Below are positions 1 to 9,551 of a DNA stretch of 20,792 bases, in pieces. The position numbers and the translations under genes were made by a program. The notes below the pieces were generated by a model, which saw nothing but the letters and a program-made list of their open reading frames with translations, did not search any database and had not been told where the DNA came from. Source of the stretch: Actinomortierella ambigua. Its lineage: Eukaryota > Mortierellomycota > Mortierellomycetes > Mortierellales > Mortierellaceae. Positions within the stretch are counted from its first letter, which is position 1; each line of letters opens with the position of its first letter. The DNA lies in assembly GCA_016098155.1 (NCBI GenBank), contig JAAAJB010000606.1:1-20792 (forward strand), read 5' to 3'.

Positions 1-38
1 CCTGCCCGGAGCCCCGCCTTAGGCAAGCGTGTTTTTTT

Positions 39-54
39 CCCCCCCCCCCCCCCC
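39..54. repeat. Poly-C homopolymer run
   Basis: Sixteen consecutive C residues follow seven T residues at 32-38. It is a simple homopolymer tract in apparently non-coding DNA, and its length is prone to sequencing error. Confidence 0.9.
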
Positions 55-1056
55 AATATCTCAAAAGCCCCTTTCTCAGACAATCGCCCCTCCCTCTCGA
101 TCATCTTATATATACCAGTATACCACTCCTCTCTCTTTCTCCTTTTTTTTGCCTAGTTTATTTGTATCAATATAATTCATTCTGTACACCATGCACTTTT
201 TTTTTGTGTTGGTTAGTTCCTATGATGCTTTGTTGCGAAATGGCGGGGCATGAACCAAAAACTTGTCCGGGTTGATTTTAGTAGGGGGGGACAGGCAGGG
301 GAGAAGGGAGAAGGATGGAAGGGAAGGAAGAAAGGGGGGGGAGGATGAGCATGGTTGACAACAATGGGTTTCGCACTCACTGCATGACATTACACAGCAC
401 GCCAAAAAAACACAACCTGACCGAATGACTTGAAACGATAAGTGTTTAGACACATAATCTATAACGCACACTATAGACGAAAGCTAGAAGAGCGATTGGT
501 GAGAACGATTCTGAGTGAGAAATGTGTTCATGTGTGCGCATGGAGGGAAGGAGGTAGATAGTATAAGGCGTGTATGTTTTGGAACATGACAGTTCACGTC
601 CGGTGGGACAAACGATGCTGTGTCAGCAAAGAAAGACATTGATATGTCAAGTGAGTAAGTTTCCTCCCTATCCAGTGGTAGTGAGCCAAAAACTTGTAGG
701 CGTCGGGCCAAGACTTTGAGCGTCATATGTGGGTTCCAGGTTCATGTAACAGAAGACCAAAGAGAAGGGAGAAGAAACATGTTACAGCCTCCGCAACTGC
801 ATCGTTGTTGATGCTGCTAGCTTGCATGTTGTTGTTGTGCGCGATCGATCGATTCTCCGATAATTACGGCGAGACAAAGAGGAGCGACAGAAGATCATCA
901 ACAACAGAGGACCCATGAAGTCGAGGCTGTGAAAAAAAAAAGAGACTGTGTGTGAGAGAACGATCGAGACGGAGGGGAGGTATGTAGAGCTAGAGAGCTA
1001 GAGAGCGAGAGAGTTTGTAATCCCCTTCCTTCGATCGGGAGGGGGGGTGAGATGTC

Positions 1057-1450
1057 TTATCGCTCGTCCTCGGAAGGAGTAACAGGTTGTAGCTTGCTTA
1101 CGGGTACATAAACCTCAATGTTTCTGCGTGTTGGACTGGGGTGTTCCAGAGAAGAAAGAAACACCACGGCAAAAGACGAAGAAGAAAATGGTACAATTAC
1201 CTTTCATCTCAAGAGCAGTAACATTTGCATCCTAGCCCGTTTCAAGAAAAAGAGAAAGGTCTACTATCAAATCCGTTGACGGAGAGAGGCACGCGAGGTA
1301 AGCGTTGGCCAGCCGGGGATTTGGGATATTGAGGCAAGAGTTGCCCCGGGGGAGGAAGAAGGTAGGAGACGGGGCTTCGCAGAGGGTGAGGCGGATATTC
1401 TGAAAGTGGGGCAGGCCTCCTGTCTCTTTGGAGACAGACTTATTCGTCAT
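1057..1450 (-). other. Possible terminal exons of an unidentified minus-strand gene
   Basis: Weak evidence. From about 1436 down to 1263 all three minus-strand frames are open, which is unusual for non-coding DNA. Below this, a short segment at 1201-1230 is flanked by a CTAG acceptor-like site and a GTAATT donor-like site. A CGCAG acceptor-like site at 1124-1128 then opens a 67-nt frame ending in TAA at 1057-1059, whose peptide includes VPVSKLQPVTPSEDER. The phases of these pieces do not join into one consistent model by eye, and I recognise no family. The region may be part of a small gene, a pseudogene, or chance. Confidence 0.15.
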
Positions 1451-2409
1451 CGCGGCGCTGTGTTTCTCGGCGCTGTACTCGTTTTAGTTATCCCACTGAT
1501 GTTATTGGCATGCAGTGGAGACCACTTCTGTGGAGTTTCTGCGATGAGGACACTTTGTTGCCGAATAAGTAGCGTGGATCGAGGGTAAAAATTTCTGAAT
1601 GGCACAATAGGTGTTGCAATATGTTTTTCATCCGGTCTCTGACCCACATTGACTGCTGTTTGATCGGCGGCGGCGGAGGTGCGCATGCACAAATGTGAAT
1701 GGGAGGTGAGTGTTTCGTTTCCAAAGTGCGAGACGGGTAGCAAACTGTATATGGGTCTGCTACCGTCATCCGCGGGGTGCCGTCAAGCTCTTAAACCCTT
1801 TCGTCATCTGTCCGTCGGACTCTTTTCAGCTGGGGTAATGTATGTCTTGATGCCCGCTAGGCCTCTTTTGGGGAGAAGAAAAAAAAACATGGGTCCTTCC
1901 TTGGATTGACAGAAGGAGTTGAATACATAGAGAGGTGAGTAGAGCGCTCTATCATCAACAACTTGCTGGTCTTACAACCTCGCTGTGCTCATTGGGCGAA
2001 CTCTTCTTACAACCTCAGAGAGCATGGTTTCTCATTGCCAATAGTCGAAATGACTGTACTTGTAACCAGTCATATATCAGGGAGCAATCATCATATTGTC
2101 TTATTGCTTTCTTTGAACAGCAAAGACGACGACCACTGTAGCATACTACATGCCAGCCGAACCCTAGAGACCCATGGATACAGAAACGCAAAAAGATACA
2201 GACCTACGTTTGCCAAGAGAGGTCTGAATTTACCTCGCTCACACTTCAAAGTTCAGGAACGTCTACGACTACTTGACCTGCTTTGGCAATATCGCCTAAG
2301 AAGGTTAACCAATTAGGGCGACCAGCCAGACCGAAACTCATGTGCGTTTTTGACCCCACTCACTTTCGTTCATCCCGTTCACACCGCCCATACCGGTCAG
2401 CCTCATCAT

Positions 2410-2451
2410 CCTCATCCTCATCCTCATCCTCATCCTCATCCTCATCCTCAT
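2410..2451 (+). repeat. (CCTCAT)7 microsatellite
   Basis: Seven perfect tandem CCTCAT hexamers, preceded by an interrupted copy at 2401-2409. The array lies about 95 bp upstream of the KEX1-like start codon, in the presumed 5' leader or promoter. Read in the KEX1 frame it would give His-Pro repeats, but no in-frame ATG precedes it, so it is probably untranslated. Confidence 0.95.
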
Positions 2452-2522
2452 CAAGCCTCCTCTCCTTCTCTCTCTCTCTCTTTTTCTTGCTCCCTCTGTT
2501 CCCTCTCTGTTCCCTCTCCCAC
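2452..2522 (+). promoter_or_regulatory. CT-rich leader upstream of KEX1-like gene
   Basis: A strongly pyrimidine-rich stretch with CT dinucleotide repeats and repeated TTCCCTCTC-like motifs ends about 20 bp before the start codon at 2545. Such CT tracts are common just upstream of fungal start codons and often mark the transcription start region. No TATA box is evident. The regulatory role is inferred from position and composition. Confidence 0.45.
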
Positions 2523-2544
2523 CATCCTGAGGATTTCAAGAAGA

Positions 2545-5500
2545 ATGAGGCCTTCCAAATTCTTGGGTGCTCTTACACTGTCGGCCCTCTCCACATGTGC
2601 CTTGGTGCATGCTCAGCAAGGGCAAGCAACTGCAGGTAATGACAGGGCACAAGTCTTCATGCATGCGCCCTGACAATGATGGTTGTACATTCACTGCGCA
2701 CACACACACGGACAAAACAAAAAAAGAGTGCAGGGGCCTCTCGGTTTCAAAGAGCGAGCTTCTGAGTTCCTAGATTTCATTTTTCCTACCAAACCACGCA
2801 TCTTCTAATACCTATCTACTCTATCTTTTGCATACCGCGATGTTTCGATGGAGCAGCAGACTACAAGATCGCCTCGTTACCGGATCTGTCGGCTGAAGAC
2901 GCTGCAGGATTGGAGCAATATGCTGGGTAACGGAATATTTTAAAGACGGAGGAGGAGGAGAAAGCACTCTGTGGGAGGTGAGGCAGGATGGAGGGAGATT
3001 TTGTGTCACCAAGTGGACCGGTGGGACCTTTCCTGAGGTCCTGCGCACATGGCAATGCCATTCTGCACAAGTGGAAGCGAGCGAGAGAAAGAGTGGGAGA
3101 GATGGTCCCGTACTGTGTAGACCACATCATTTTTACCCGCGTTGATGCGGGAGGTGATTTGTTCTTCCAGCCAGCAAATCATTTTAGGCTCAATCGTTTG
3201 TGTGACATCCTTGACCAACCGTTACAAACCCCATTATTTTTTTTCCCTTTGTGTACAGTCATATCGCTATCGATGCCGAGGCCGAGTCCAAGCTGTTCTT
3301 CTGGATGGTGTCTAGCAAGAAAAAACAGCCAAACAAGATGAATAAACTGGTAAGCTGGATGGCATTCTTCCAAGAGCTTTGTAGTATCCATCAATGCATG
3401 AAAAAAATACTCAGCTCTTCTCCTCCTATTCCCCACCCTCTTCTCTTATAGATCTTTTGGCTGAATGGCGGTCCTGGATGGTACGCACAACTCTCTATGG
3501 ATGATAAAGTAGGACCATTTTCGGGTGGACTGATGGACTAGGTTTTCTGACGTACTTTCCGATTGCCCCATCATTGAATGTTATTAGCTCGAGTGCGGAT
3601 GGCTACTTTTTAGAAACAGGACCTCTGCGCTTTGTTGATGGCAAGCTCACGGTCAACAAGGGTGGCTGGCACGAGTTTGCGACTGTCGTGTTCTGTAAGC
3701 TGAGGAGACTTTGATCCAATACCTTGCGGTTTTGTTTCTTTCAATTGCAGCCACACTTCTTGTGCATACTGACATCCAAGCCCCATTCTTTGAACCTCCG
3801 TGACCAATACTAGTGGATCAGCCTATTGGCACCGGTCTGAGCTTTACACGTCAGCAATTGCGTGGAAATCTAGGAGAGGTATATGACAGTCAACGAAGAA
3901 GCTTGTGCATGCACCATTGCATCTGATTATTGGTTGTGATTGACTGACCAGCGCCTCCCCTCCATCTTGTTGTTTATATTCTCTTGCCCAGATTACAACT
4001 GATTTTGTGGAGTTCCTGAAGGCCTTCTTCAAAGTTTTCCCAGACCACTCCGAGGATGATGTATGCTACCATCATGATACAGCCTTTTTCTTGGAGAGGA
4101 ATAATAGTACAGGATTGATGACTGACCAAACCCCTCGCCGTGATTACCACTCTGTTTGGTTGATAAATTAGCTTTACCTGACAGGAGAGAGTTACGCTGG
4201 CACGTACATCCCCTATTTCGCCAAGGCCATTTTGGACTGGAACGACCAGGCGAATGAAGGCGATGTGATGTTCCAACTCAGAGGCGCAGCCATTGGCAAC
4301 GGATGGATCGACCCGCAGACTCAGTACAACTCGTATGTCCCTTATCTCGAGCACCACAAAATTGGCACACCTGAATTGCTTGTAAGTCGTCTGGCGGCTC
4401 TTCGTCCTTGTTTGCTACTATACCCTGATTGATGTGTGTGTTCCTGGATAACAACTTCTCACAACGTAAGGATATTCCGTCCCTTATCTTTCATTTTCAT
4501 ACCCCTTTGTAGGAAGACGTCAAGGCACAGATGAATCTATGTAAAGAGGATATGCGCCAACAAACCCTGATTAGCTACGACCGGTGCGAGAAAGTGGTGA
4601 GCCTCGTGATGGCGCAGTCGCGAACGATGCAGGCAGATGGGGCACAGTGTCTTAATCAGTACGATGTTCGGTTGCAGGACAAGTACCCTGAATGTGGACT
4701 GTTGTGGCCGTATGAGCTTCCGTTGATGAAGCAATATTTGCAACGGCCAGATGTGTTGGCGGCATTGCATGCGACAGACTCACCCGATCTTTGGGTCGAA
4801 TGCCGGAATCGAGTCAGTCTTGCCCTCAACAATGACTTGTCGGCCCCGGCGACGGGTTTGCTGCCCAAGATCCTCGAGCGGGTCAACTTGCTGCTGTTTA
4901 GCGGCGACCAAGACTTTATTTGTAACCATATTGGAACAGAACAATTGATTGCAAGCTTGACCTGGAATGGCGCCACGGGCCTTGGGGTAAGCTTTCTTCT
5001 CGTTGTTTGTTTGTTTAAGAGGGTGAAGGTTCGTATGAGCTCGGAGGAAATATATATTCTAATGTAACTATGTCTTTCTTTCTATTTTAAAACAATGAAT
5101 AGAATCCCGTGAAGAGTACTTGGACCGTTGATGGCAAGAATGCTGGTACATGGACAGAGTCACGCAATCTAACATACGTACTGTTCCGGAATGCTTCGCA
5201 CATGGCCCCTTACGATGCACCTTTGGCATCTTTGGACATGATGAACCGGTTTATGGAACTGGATGTTTCATTGCAGACCTTTACATCGTCGCTGGGCCCT
5301 GTCGGAGACGGCACGGGTGAGCCCAGTGACCCTGGAAAGCCTGAAGAGAGCGCTGGTGACGATGAGGGCCAGGACGAGGATGATGATGAGGGCAACGGCG
5401 ACGACGTTGACAGCGATGACGGTGATGATAGCGATGACGACAGCGACGACGAAAATGCGGAGGATGGCAGCGATGAGGGCGATGAAGGCCAGGTCAATGA

Positions 5501-6023
5501 TGGTGAGGAGGATGGGTCTCTTGAAGATGAAGGGGACGACGATGAAGGTGAAAGCAAGGACGGTGGCGACGACGATGATGATGATGATGATGACGACGAC
5601 GACAGCAACGATGAAAGTGAGGAAGATGGTACGCCGGAAAAACAAGATGAGAACGATACCTCGGTAGATGGAAGCGGAGACTTACCCGGGTCACCAGAGG
5701 AGCAAAACGGCTCAAAGTCGAGCTCAGGACCAAGCGGTACAATGATGTTGCCGCTCCTTGCTTTAGGTGCTGGCGCAGCCTTCCTCATCTATCGCCGTCG
5801 GGCCGGTAGGGCGACAGTGGGACACGACAATAGCGGCGCAGAATGGTTCCCGCTGAACAACCACGAAAGCAGCGAGCGATCGTCGCCGTCTTCAGGGCAT
5901 CGTGGCTATGACTCGCCACCTGTGGATGAGCTGGATGAGCTGGTCGTTGAAAGTGGATTGCGGCGCGAGAGTTTTGGCGACGACAGTGATGACGAGAATG
6001 TACACCGCCCTCGTCACTGGTAG
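2545..6023 (+). CDS. KEX1: Kex1-like pheromone-processing serine carboxypeptidase
   Basis: Membrane-bound serine carboxypeptidase (peptidase family S10). In the family, it trims C-terminal Lys/Arg from secretory proproteins in the trans-Golgi after Kex2 cleavage. Exons: 2545-2635, 2857-2926, 3259-3349, 3452-3480, 3588-3694, 3814-3878, 3992-4060, 4172-4381, 4513-4986, 5103-6023. All junctions are GT-AG and in phase, giving 708 aa. A signal peptide (about 1-23, ending LVHA) precedes the peptidase domain. Seen in order: the NGGPGCSS oxyanion motif, LDQPIGTG, GESYAG with nucleophile Ser181, SGDQD near 374-378 for the catalytic Asp, and SHM with catalytic His435. A very acidic Asp/Glu/Ser linker (about 480-600) leads to one transmembrane segment (about 614-631), an RRR stop-transfer and a cytosolic tail. 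This matches Kex1p architecture. ATG 2545 is the first in-frame ATG and gives the signal peptide. The exact acceptor of exon 2 is uncertain by 3-6 nt. Confidence 0.93.
5562..5612 (+). repeat. GAY trinucleotide repeat encoding poly-Asp
   Basis: A run of GAC/GAT codons inside the last KEX1 exon encodes an uninterrupted Asp tract at the core of the acidic linker. It belongs to a longer GAT/GAG/GGC-rich stretch (about 5340-5640). The mixture of GAC and GAT suggests selection for acidity as well as repeat slippage. Confidence 0.8.
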
Positions 6024-6123
6024 GAGAAACGATCGGATCGATTACAGGACGGAGGGAAGGCGCAAATACCTTCCACCCCCCAGGTACCCTCTCGTACCCT
6101 TTCTTTTGACTATTTGACAGAAC

Positions 6124-6151
<28 letters not shown>
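6124..6151. repeat. (CAA)n microsatellite
   Basis: About nine CAA units lie between the convergent KEX1-like and RMD1-like genes, about 100 bp after the KEX1 stop codon and probably in its 3' UTR. This is a simple sequence repeat with no evident coding role. Confidence 0.9.
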
Positions 6152-6154
<3 letters not shown>

Positions 6155-6242
6155 AACAACTCCCTTCTCACAAACACATTGGAATCCTAGACAATCAAAT
6201 AGAAGATACAAAAAAAAATTGCGATATCCATTCATGATGGCC

Positions 6243-6248
6243 TTTATT
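6243..6248 (-). terminator. Candidate poly(A) signal of RMD1-like gene
   Basis: AATAAA on the minus strand, 47 nt beyond the predicted TAA stop at 6295-6297. The position suits a 3' UTR of about 60-80 nt. It also supports the model in which the gene ends in the short last exon at 6295-6350. Confidence 0.4.
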
Positions 6249-6294
6249 GACATGCTGAAACGGATGGGTTGACAACGAATAGAGAGCTATCTTT

Positions 6295-8646
6295 TTAGAA
6301 CAGATGCTCTTCAGGTCCAAAGTGGCTAAGGTACTTGACAACAATCTCACCTAGTTGAGACATTGGAGACATGGAATAGAAGAGTTAACCAACTTGCCCC
6401 GCACTGTCAAAAGTACATGCTTACTAGCTCAAAAAGAAAACCTTTCCGCCACATTCCCTCCAAACTTACCAGCAGCGACAATAACAGCAATAACAATGAG
6501 AATAATAATGATCCACGTGATGTAGTTCATATTGTTCGACGCCAAATCGTCTCGCAACATAGTCAGCAAGTCTGAGATGACAAGGCAGCGATCGCTCAGC
6601 ACCTTTGCACGCTGTCCAATCTCTAGATAACCGCGAATAGCGCTGTACAGTGGCTGAAGCTCCGGTTCGGACCAGAAAATCTCGGGGGTATCTACATACA
6701 AAGTAAGAAAAAAAAGCAGGCGATATTGTTAGCATTTTCTTTAGGACAACGACCCACATTCCTTCTTCCCCCACCCTCCTTCCAATCCCTTTCAATGCTT
6801 CACTGGCGGCCATGCTTCTTACCAAGAACGTTCGACACCAGATCGACATTCATGCGGAGCTGGAACAAATGTCCAGAGATCTTTGTGATCTGGGGGCGCG
6901 AGTAGTTGAGCTTTCCTGTCTCGGCGAGTTGGATGGGGATGATCTTGGTATCGTCAATGGTGTCATCCATCTGACATTCATACAGCGCAAGCTTGACCGA
7001 CTGGGAAATGGCGTGAGAGATAGTGAGCTTAATCATGTGGTTCCCACCCCGCAAGGTGATCATGTCGTTGTAGATCCGCGGCGTGGTCGAGTAGCCAACA
7101 TATTCAAAATGAAACTCCTCCGTCTGAACATCGTCCACGGGCAGCCGCTTCGCCTCAAACTGTGCCAAATCGCCCAAAATCCATTCTTCTTGCTCCACAG
7201 TAAAGTTCCAAAAGACGACCACACCATAGTCAAAGAAGAAGATCTCGCCACCCATAAATGGCGGTGCGCTCGCCGCAGGCACTGTCGCTGTAGCGGCCGC
7301 GGCGGCCGCGTCACTTATGCCATCCTCGGTCGACGCTCCATGAGCCTCTCCGTTTTCCTGGGTAGTAGTGGTGGAGGTGTTGGCGGTGGCGGTGGTGGTC
7401 GCTGAGGGGGCAGTTTCATCCATATGAGTCTGGAAGTAATCGCCCTGGGAGGGGTCGGGGCGAGTATCGCCAAGACCATCATGGTTGTCGGCGGCGTCCA
7501 CACCGCCGCGCTGGTTCTGACGGCTCGGCCGTCGGCGCTGTTTGAGTTTTCGGATCGCACCGTCGGCTCCACCATTTCGGCTCCGGACGCTGCTGGCGGC
7601 GGACCCGGATCGGGCACGCCGTGTCTGGTGATCGAGCATGCGCTGCTGGTAGTCCATATCGGTCAGATCGCGTCCACTGGCGGATCGTCTGAAGCGACGG
7701 CCTCGCTGTTGTTCCTCCTCTGTCTCCTCTACAGAGTGAGAGTAGACGCCGTCATTGGTATTTTCCTCATATCGCTCGAGCTGCTTGTCTAAGATGGACC
7801 CTCCGCCAGGGGAGCGAATGGGCGGGCCAGACTGGAATTTGGTCGACTTGCCCGGCACGAGCGGGAAGTGATATGCTGCATATAGAGCCTCATCGTACAG
7901 CCGTGGATAAACGTTGTGGTTCTGTTTGAGGTATGGGATCAGGCGCTTGTAGTCGAATCCCTCTGCTGTGCAATAGGCAACGACTCTAGTAGATGGTATA
8001 GTTTAGTTAAGGCAGCACACGTAGTCAGTGAAAAAGGTCCTGCCTGCCTTCTCTCTCTGCAATCACCCTTTGGGGTGTCCGTCAATAGATTGTTGATTTA
8101 CCTTGAGAGTCCCCTCGCATTTCGCTGCTCTTTTGTCATCATTTCGGACGCAGTGGGCGCACGACCATGCAAGCCTCGCCGACGGGACCGGTAATCTTCT
8201 TGGAATCCATCGTCGATATGTTCATGCAGATCAAAGGGCTCGCCACCTTCATCCTCTTCCTCCTGATCTTCTGGGAAAAGCACCAGCTTTTGCGAGAGCT
8301 TTGTCGTACGCAATGGGACTTGTTTTGGCTTTGGGGTGCCGAGGCCTCCAGGACTGGCCATGGTCATACTGTAGCCACCAGTGTTGATGCGCATCGGGCT
8401 GGTGTTGATCGCGCCATAAGGCGATGTTGTTCCGCGAGCATTTGGGTTATTCGCGAGGTGAAAGGCCCTCTTGGCGCGCGAGGTGTCTGGAAACAGCTGA
8501 CGTGGGTTTGGCATAGGGCTTTGCTGCGTGATAAACTGGATGTGGTGGTGTGCAGGAGGAGTTTGGTGCTGCTGTTGTTGCAGCCCCTGCCGCCGCTGGA
8601 AGAGGGGCGACCGAGCGTTGACAGCACGCTTGCCGGTATCAGCCAT
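6295..8646 (-). CDS. RMD1: Rmd1/RMND1-like DUF155 membrane protein
   Basis: A DUF155 (YagE/RMD1/RMND1) family protein. Family members are membrane proteins linked to mitochondria or cytosolic organelles; the precise role of the cytosolic Rmd1 type is unsettled. Exons on the minus strand: 8646-8102, 7985-6823, 6691-6470, 6350-6295, all GT-AG and phase-consistent, 661 aa. The N-terminus (1-180) is Gln/Pro/Ser-rich. The conserved domain starts at RVVAYCTAEGFDYKRL (182 on). A disordered, Arg- then Thr/Ala-rich insert (about 225-425) interrupts it, and it resumes with GEIFFFDYGVVVFWNFT (428 on). A hydrophobic segment (about 627-645) after NNMNYITW is the C-terminal membrane anchor. The last intron is supported by GTAAGT and CTAG sites and by the tail GEIVVKYL, which looks more family-like than read-through. 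Without that splice the protein would stop at 6429. Divergent from the IDH gene, convergent with KEX1. Confidence 0.88.
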
Positions 8647-9551
8647 TGCGAATGGAATGAGCGAGGGGGATAGAAAGAAGAAGGCTTGAAGGGGAATGTA
8701 GGAGAAAAAGGAAAGAAGGTGACGGACGTGATGTAGTCAGTGGAGTATAATGAAGGGTGTTTGCAATGACCGAATGAAGTAGCACAAACCTTTTTTTTTT
8801 TTCACAACCCACCTCAGACAACATGAGGTGGCTTGGTTGTGGCATTTTGTCCACGCGCTGGGGCCACACAACCACCTGATGGAATCATCATCGCGATAGG
8901 GCAGCGCGGGGAAAATGCATTTTCCCATCCAAATATGATAGGGAGGGAGGAATCCTTGTGTCCTTTGGTGTCTATCATCGCCCTTCCGTACTCTATTCAC
9001 GCTCATTCTCTCCTCCTCTTCTCTCTCTCTCTCTCTCGCTCTCTGTCTCCCTCTCGCTCTCTGTGTGTGTCTGCCCATCTCCTTCTCTCTCTCTCTGTCT
9101 CTCTCTCTCTCACACATTCAATCTCCACTCGATCATGCGCCGTGTGCATCCCTGCCCCAGTTTATCAGTGCCACCCAATCTCAAACTGACACGCTACGTA
9201 CTTGACGCGAATGGACCGCGACACAACCTCTCGTGTGCGCTGCAATCCTCAGCTAACCCGGACTTGTTACACGCGCATCTGGTTGGGTGCAGTAGCCTGT
9301 TGGAAATTGTAGAGCCAAAGGATGGAGCGCGGGTGGTGGTGGCCGCAATATAATCCAGATCAAGAAGTGATAAGGAGGGACCCCTCACTGTGCCTTTTAT
9401 GGCAATGCCGGCTCTACAGTGCAGAATCAAAACAAAAAGAAAACGACGTCACTCGAGGACGAGAACGAGAAAAAGTAACGCCCTGTTACTTACCCCTCTC
9501 CTTTCCTTCCCCTCATCCACCCACCACTCTCCCCTCTCACCCATCACAGAC
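8647..9551. promoter_or_regulatory. Divergent intergenic region between RMD1-like and IDH2-like genes
   Basis: This 905-bp space must carry the promoters of both divergent genes. It holds a T run near 8792-8802, a long CT tract (9005-9115) and a second pyrimidine-rich leader (about 9490-9545) ending just before the IDH start at 9552. I see no convincing TATA box and no coding exon. Open frames in the CT tract are repeat artefacts. Confidence 0.5.
9005..9115 (+). repeat. CT-dinucleotide/polypyrimidine tract
   Basis: About 110 bp of almost pure pyrimidine on the plus strand, with several (CT)n blocks and short GT interruptions. It lies about 440 bp upstream of the IDH start. Such tracts can exclude nucleosomes or adopt non-B structure, but the function here is inferred only. 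Confidence 0.85.

Larger units (their letters stand above)
1..2400. other. Long region with no supported gene
   Basis: I find no gene I can support here. Open frames are short (at most 117 codons), have no recognisable domain and overlap one another on both strands. The content is mostly mixed-composition DNA with G-rich runs (285-345), GA-rich patches (about 985-1015) and T-rich patches near the left edge. At about 2.4 kb it is much longer than the other intergenic spaces (159-905 bp). It could hold long UTRs of a neighbouring gene, a non-coding RNA, or a small multi-exon gene. The best coding hint is on the minus strand at about 1057-1450 and is listed separately. Confidence 0.5.

Noticed and set aside
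1406..1588. 60-codon plus-strand frame with a hydrophobic stretch, possible small membrane protein
   Set aside because: Short, no conserved feature or leader, and overlapping the minus-strand open interval; it cannot be told from chance.
1963..2316. 117-codon plus-strand frame
   Set aside because: No recognisable family, no signal peptide or domain, and unconvincing composition; the length is within chance expectation.
5210..5788. 192-codon minus-strand open frame rich in Ser, opposite the KEX1 last exon
   Set aside because: It is the antisense of the Asp/Glu repeat; its composition is fully explained by the acidic codons on the plus strand.
8833..9353. Plus- and minus-strand frames rich in Ser/Leu or Arg/Glu over the CT tract
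   Set aside because: Pure dinucleotide-repeat artefacts.
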